Assembly (NCBI GenBank): GCA_049578545.1
Contig: JBAUMF010000035.1
Span: 1-7,565, forward strand
Origin: DASQBT01 sp049578545
Lineage (GTDB): Bacteria > Pseudomonadota > Gammaproteobacteria > Burkholderiales > Thiobacillaceae
Length of the DNA stretch: 7,565 bases
Reading direction: 5' to 3'
Shown: positions 6,077 to 7,565 of the stretch, piece after piece
Numbering within the stretch: position 1 is the stretch's first letter
Layout of the letters: every line of letters begins with the position of its first letter
Made by a program: the position numbers and the translations under genes
Notes under the pieces: generated by a model
The model's database searches: none
The model's input: the letters and a program-made list of their open reading frames with translations, nothing else
What the model was told of the DNA's origin: nothing

Positions 6077-6475
6077 TCATGGTACATGGTTATGGATCGT
6101 CATGCTAAGGCTCTGCCCTGAATGATTCGAAAGCAGATTCATATACACGATATATCTTTGTTCGATACCCTTCTTGTCGACACCGCGAAAGGGTATTGAA
6201 CAGCGGCAGCGATAGAGGAGTATTGGGTTGATTCTGTTTTGAGTCAGCAATTCGGCATGCTCCAGGTCAGGCAGCAGCAGGGAAATGTGCTGCCCCTTCA
6301 ATTCATCAAGCCCGTAGCCCAGGAGTCCATCGCTGGGGCCATTACTGTCCCTAATGAATCCATGATCGTCGATCCACAAGGTGCATTGCAGCGCATGCTG
6401 GAGGTCGTCGGATACCGGGTTTTGCCGAGCCAGAAAGGATTCCTCCTTCATCAATCGCTGTGTTGCGTTATTCAT
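6077..6475 (-). CDS. Stand-alone PAS-domain protein (132 aa)
   Basis: Residues about 28-130 form a single PAS domain. CTLWIDDHGFIRDSNGPSDG (31-50) matches the usual I.iDe.G.I...N, LLGYGLDELKGQHISLLLPD (51-70) matches llGy...el.G..is.l.p, and the closing strands are CSIPFRGVDKKGIEQRYIVYMNLL and LSMTIHN. The normal IVYMNLL/MTIHN strand pair completes the fold. No kinase, cyclase, GGDEF or HTH domain follows, so it would act as a free sensor or protein-interaction module. The ligand is unknown, and no haem or flavin signature is certain. Its ATG overlaps the stop of the DUF2934 gene as ATGA (6472-6475), with GAGGAA 8 nt upstream, a clear sign of translational coupling. The 96-aa gene follows after 77 nt. 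Confidence 0.85.
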   Translation of the reverse strand: MNNATQRLMKEESFLARQNPVSDDLQHALQCTLWIDDHGFIRDSNGPSDGLLGYGLDELKGQHISLLLPDLEHAELLTQNRINPILLYRCRCSIPFRGVDKKGIEQRYIVYMNLLSNHSGQSLSMTIHNHVP

Positions 6476-6696
6476 GCGGCCAGTTCCTCATCAACTGTCT
6501 CCGCTGCAACTTCGCGCTCGGCTTCAAGCCAATCGTCAAGTTCATGGCCAGGGTTAAAGCCTCGATTCTCCGCTTTGAGGTAGGCGGTCAACGCAATCTG
6601 TTGCCACAGAGCAGTGCGCGCTGGTGTCTGTTCGCCCGAGCTCAGCATAGGGGATGCTGCCGTCTTTCTAAGTTTGGATTCCACACTTGTCTCCAT
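6472..6696 (-). CDS. DUF2934 family protein (74 aa)
   Basis: The C-terminal half carries the DUF2934 signature: LWQQIALTAYLKAENRGFNP (30-49) and GHELDDWLEAEREV (50-63), i.e. I...AY..AE.RGF.PG.E..DWL.AE.E. The first 28 residues are a polar, poorly conserved lead, and the tail is acidic (VAAETVDEELAA). The family is made of short soluble proteins of unknown role, common in proteobacteria. ATG 6696 is the first in-frame start; no good ribosome binding site precedes it, and M17 (6648) is an alternative that would still keep the domain. It is the first gene of a minus-strand cluster and its stop overlaps the PAS gene start by 4 nt. Confidence 0.85.
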   Translation of the reverse strand: METSVESKLRKTAASPMLSSGEQTPARTALWQQIALTAYLKAENRGFNPGHELDDWLEAEREVAAETVDEELAA

Positions 6697-6802
6697 TATG
6701 TAATTAATCGTCCTGCGTTCAGGAAATGGCAGGAGCTTGCTGTGCTAACGACCTTCAAATTAGAACCTTGAGTGCTTGCGGCGCCGCTTGGGGCAAAATC
6801 CA

Positions 6803-6819
6803 GTTGATCAATTGATAAC
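6803..6819. repeat. AT-rich palindrome, possible operator
   Basis: GTTGATCAATTGATAAC contains the perfect 10-bp palindrome ATCAATTGAT (6807-6816). A second dyad, GTTGTAAACAAC (6849-6860), lies about 30 bp downstream. Both are in the intergenic region ahead of the DUF2934 cluster, where regulator sites would be expected; no specific regulator is implied. Confidence 0.35.
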
Positions 6820-7010
6820 AGACAGTTAGTCACTATAGTTCATATACAGTTGTAAACAACGGATCAATTTCTTTAATTGGATAAAGAAAGCTTTAAGCCA
6901 TCTGCTCGCCAATCCCGAGATTTGCTGAATGCATTTCTGGCGAGATTACCGGACGAATGTGTTGGTGTGATGACTCTTTTCTTGCAACTGGATAATTCCA
7001 GCTAGCAACG

Positions 7011-7022
7011 CTACCGCGGTAG
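7011..7022. repeat. 12-bp perfect palindrome with a nearby half-copy
   Basis: CTACCGCGGTAG is a perfect dyad. Most of its right part recurs as CCACGGTAG at 7032-7040, versus CCGCGGTAG at 7014-7022, an 18-bp start-to-start direct repeat with one mismatch. It could be a protein-binding site or chance. Confidence 0.4.
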
Positions 7023-7096
7023 GCGAGCACTCCACGGTAGAGACGTTATCAGCAATGAACCGGTCACAGCTGCACATCACCAGAATAGGAAGATTT

Positions 7097-7124
7097 CCAG
7101 GTGCTGATCCTGAGATCAGCCTGG
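7097..7124. repeat. Stem-loop-forming inverted repeat
   Basis: CCAGG (7097-7101) plus CTGATC (7104-7109) pairs with GATCAG (7114-7119) plus CCTGG (7120-7124), with a 4-nt loop and a 2-nt bulge on one side. No T-run follows on either strand, so it is not a standard intrinsic terminator. It could stabilise an RNA end or be a recombination or binding site. Confidence 0.45.
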
Positions 7125-7216
7125 CGCGGGGTCGAAGGAGTATCTGAGCAACAAACTGGAACACGCGCAACCTGACAACAACAGCGAATAGTTGGTCAAA
7201 ACACAGACTCAGCCTA

Positions 7217-7232
7217 GAGAGAGAGAGAGAGA
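7217..7232. repeat. (GA)8 dinucleotide repeat
   Basis: Eight uninterrupted GA units stand in non-coding DNA. Such tracts can change length by replication slippage. No gene start lies close enough to say that a length change would switch expression. Confidence 0.9.
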
Positions 7233-7413
7233 CTTCTTTTGTGATCCTGCAAACCTCTTCTGCATGATTCCCCAGCCCTTAAACGTTTTCCGGGGATGAC
7301 CGCGTGTTGTGTGGATTTCATCCCTGCATCTGAAGGTTCGCAAACGGGATGCAGAGTATGATGTAGCTCGGGAATTAGCAGACCGGTGCTAGTCTTGCTA
7401 CCTTGAGAAAAAC

Positions 7414-7565
7414 TTAGGTATCTTGCTGTTTGGCATCGATCCACAGCTGAACCAGTTCCGCGGCCGATTTGATCGATGTCTTTTTCAGTATGTTGTGGCG
7501 ATGCACATCTACGGTCTTTTCGCTGATGTTCACTAGCGACGCGATGACCTTGGACGGTTTTCCAG
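7414..7565 (-). CDS. LuxR-family response regulator, C-terminal HTH (partial)
   Basis: The last 49 codons of a gene entering from the right edge end at TAA 7414-7416. They read GKPSKVIASLVNISEKTVDV, then HRHNILKKTSIKSAAELVQL. This is the NarL/FixJ-type LuxR helix-turn-helix: K.IA..L.IS..TVDVHR.NI..K....S.AELV, with the recognition helix at SEKTVDVHRHNI. The family's receiver domain would lie outside the window, so the phospho-acceptor and partner kinase cannot be seen. FixJ-type regulators bind DNA after phosphorylation and usually sit beside a sensor kinase. A weak stem (AGCAAGAC / GTCTGCT, minus strand) lies just after the stop but has no T-run. Confidence 0.9.
   Translation of the reverse strand, partial: GKPSKVIASLVNISEKTVDVHRHNILKKTSIKSAAELVQLWIDAKQQDT

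Larger units (their letters stand above)
6697..7413. other. 717-bp gap with only palindromes and a GA repeat
   Basis: No convincing gene lies between the DUF2934 start and the LuxR-type stop. A TTG-initiated plus-strand frame (6877-7005, 42 codons) reads protein-like for a short distance (RDLLNAFLARLPDECVGVMT) and may be a leftover. Minus-strand frames at 6946-7170 and 7214-7444 look like chance. The gap must hold the promoter of the DUF2934 cluster; AT-rich sequence at 6800-6900 is the likely place, but no confident -35/-10 pair is visible. Confidence 0.5.

Noticed and set aside
6946..7170. Minus-strand ORF of 74 aa (contains NLPILVMCSCDRFIAD)
   Set aside because: Parts look protein-like, but there is no ribosome binding site or recognised family, and a competing plus-strand frame looks equally plausible; too weak to call.
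7214..7444. Minus-strand ORF of 76 aa overlapping the end of the LuxR-type gene
   Set aside because: It overlaps a clear HTH coding sequence in another frame and its tail is just the translated GA repeat (SLSLSL).

Overview
The window looks like bacterial chromosome of moderate GC. The gene types (COG2509 flavoprotein, DUF2237, DUF2934, a NarL/FixJ-type LuxR regulator) and a bacterial tRNA-Thr 3' half suggest a proteobacterium. My best guess is a betaproteobacterium of the Nitrosomonadaceae/Nitrosospira kind, but this rests on general resemblance and nothing here proves it. Gene density is low and several genes are decaying, as in an accessory or rearranged region.

Left part (1-1674): a decayed stretch. 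It holds the tail of an unidentified plus-strand gene, one intact small winged-helix-like gene on the minus strand, a frameshifted remnant of a secreted staphylococcal-nuclease-like (SNase) protein, and the C-terminal remnant of a RelE/ParE-type toxin. It ends at 1632-1674 with the 3' half of a tRNA-Thr(CGT) gene, running from the anticodon loop to the acceptor end with no 5' half. This is what integration of an element into a tRNA gene leaves behind. I read 1-1631 as the end of a degenerate genomic island and 1675 onward as the neighbouring chromosome.

Middle part (1675-4996): a GIY-YIG-like small protein (plus) overlaps tail-to-tail with a small minus-strand protein. A membrane-anchored protein and a DUF2237 protein then follow as a tightly coupled plus-strand pair. 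Converging on them is a full-length FAD-dependent dehydrogenase of the COG2509 type (545 aa, minus). Just upstream of it, with a good ribosome binding site, lies a 46-codon N-terminal stub of a different flavoprotein (HI0933/TIGR03862-like) whose dinucleotide-binding glycines are lost.

Right part (4997-7565): mostly non-coding or degenerate DNA around one compact minus-strand cluster. The cluster is DUF2934 protein, then a stand-alone PAS-domain protein (ATGA overlap), then a 96-aa protein of unknown function. A 717-bp gap follows, holding only short palindromes and a (GA)8 repeat. The window closes with the C-terminal HTH of a LuxR-family response regulator (minus, cut by the edge).

I see no CRISPR array, no complete insertion sequence and no clearly new multi-gene system. 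The most interesting items are the tRNA attachment scar with its pseudogenes, the DUF2934-PAS-unknown cluster, the antisense 3' overlap at 2005-2132, and the flavoprotein stub in front of the COG2509 gene.
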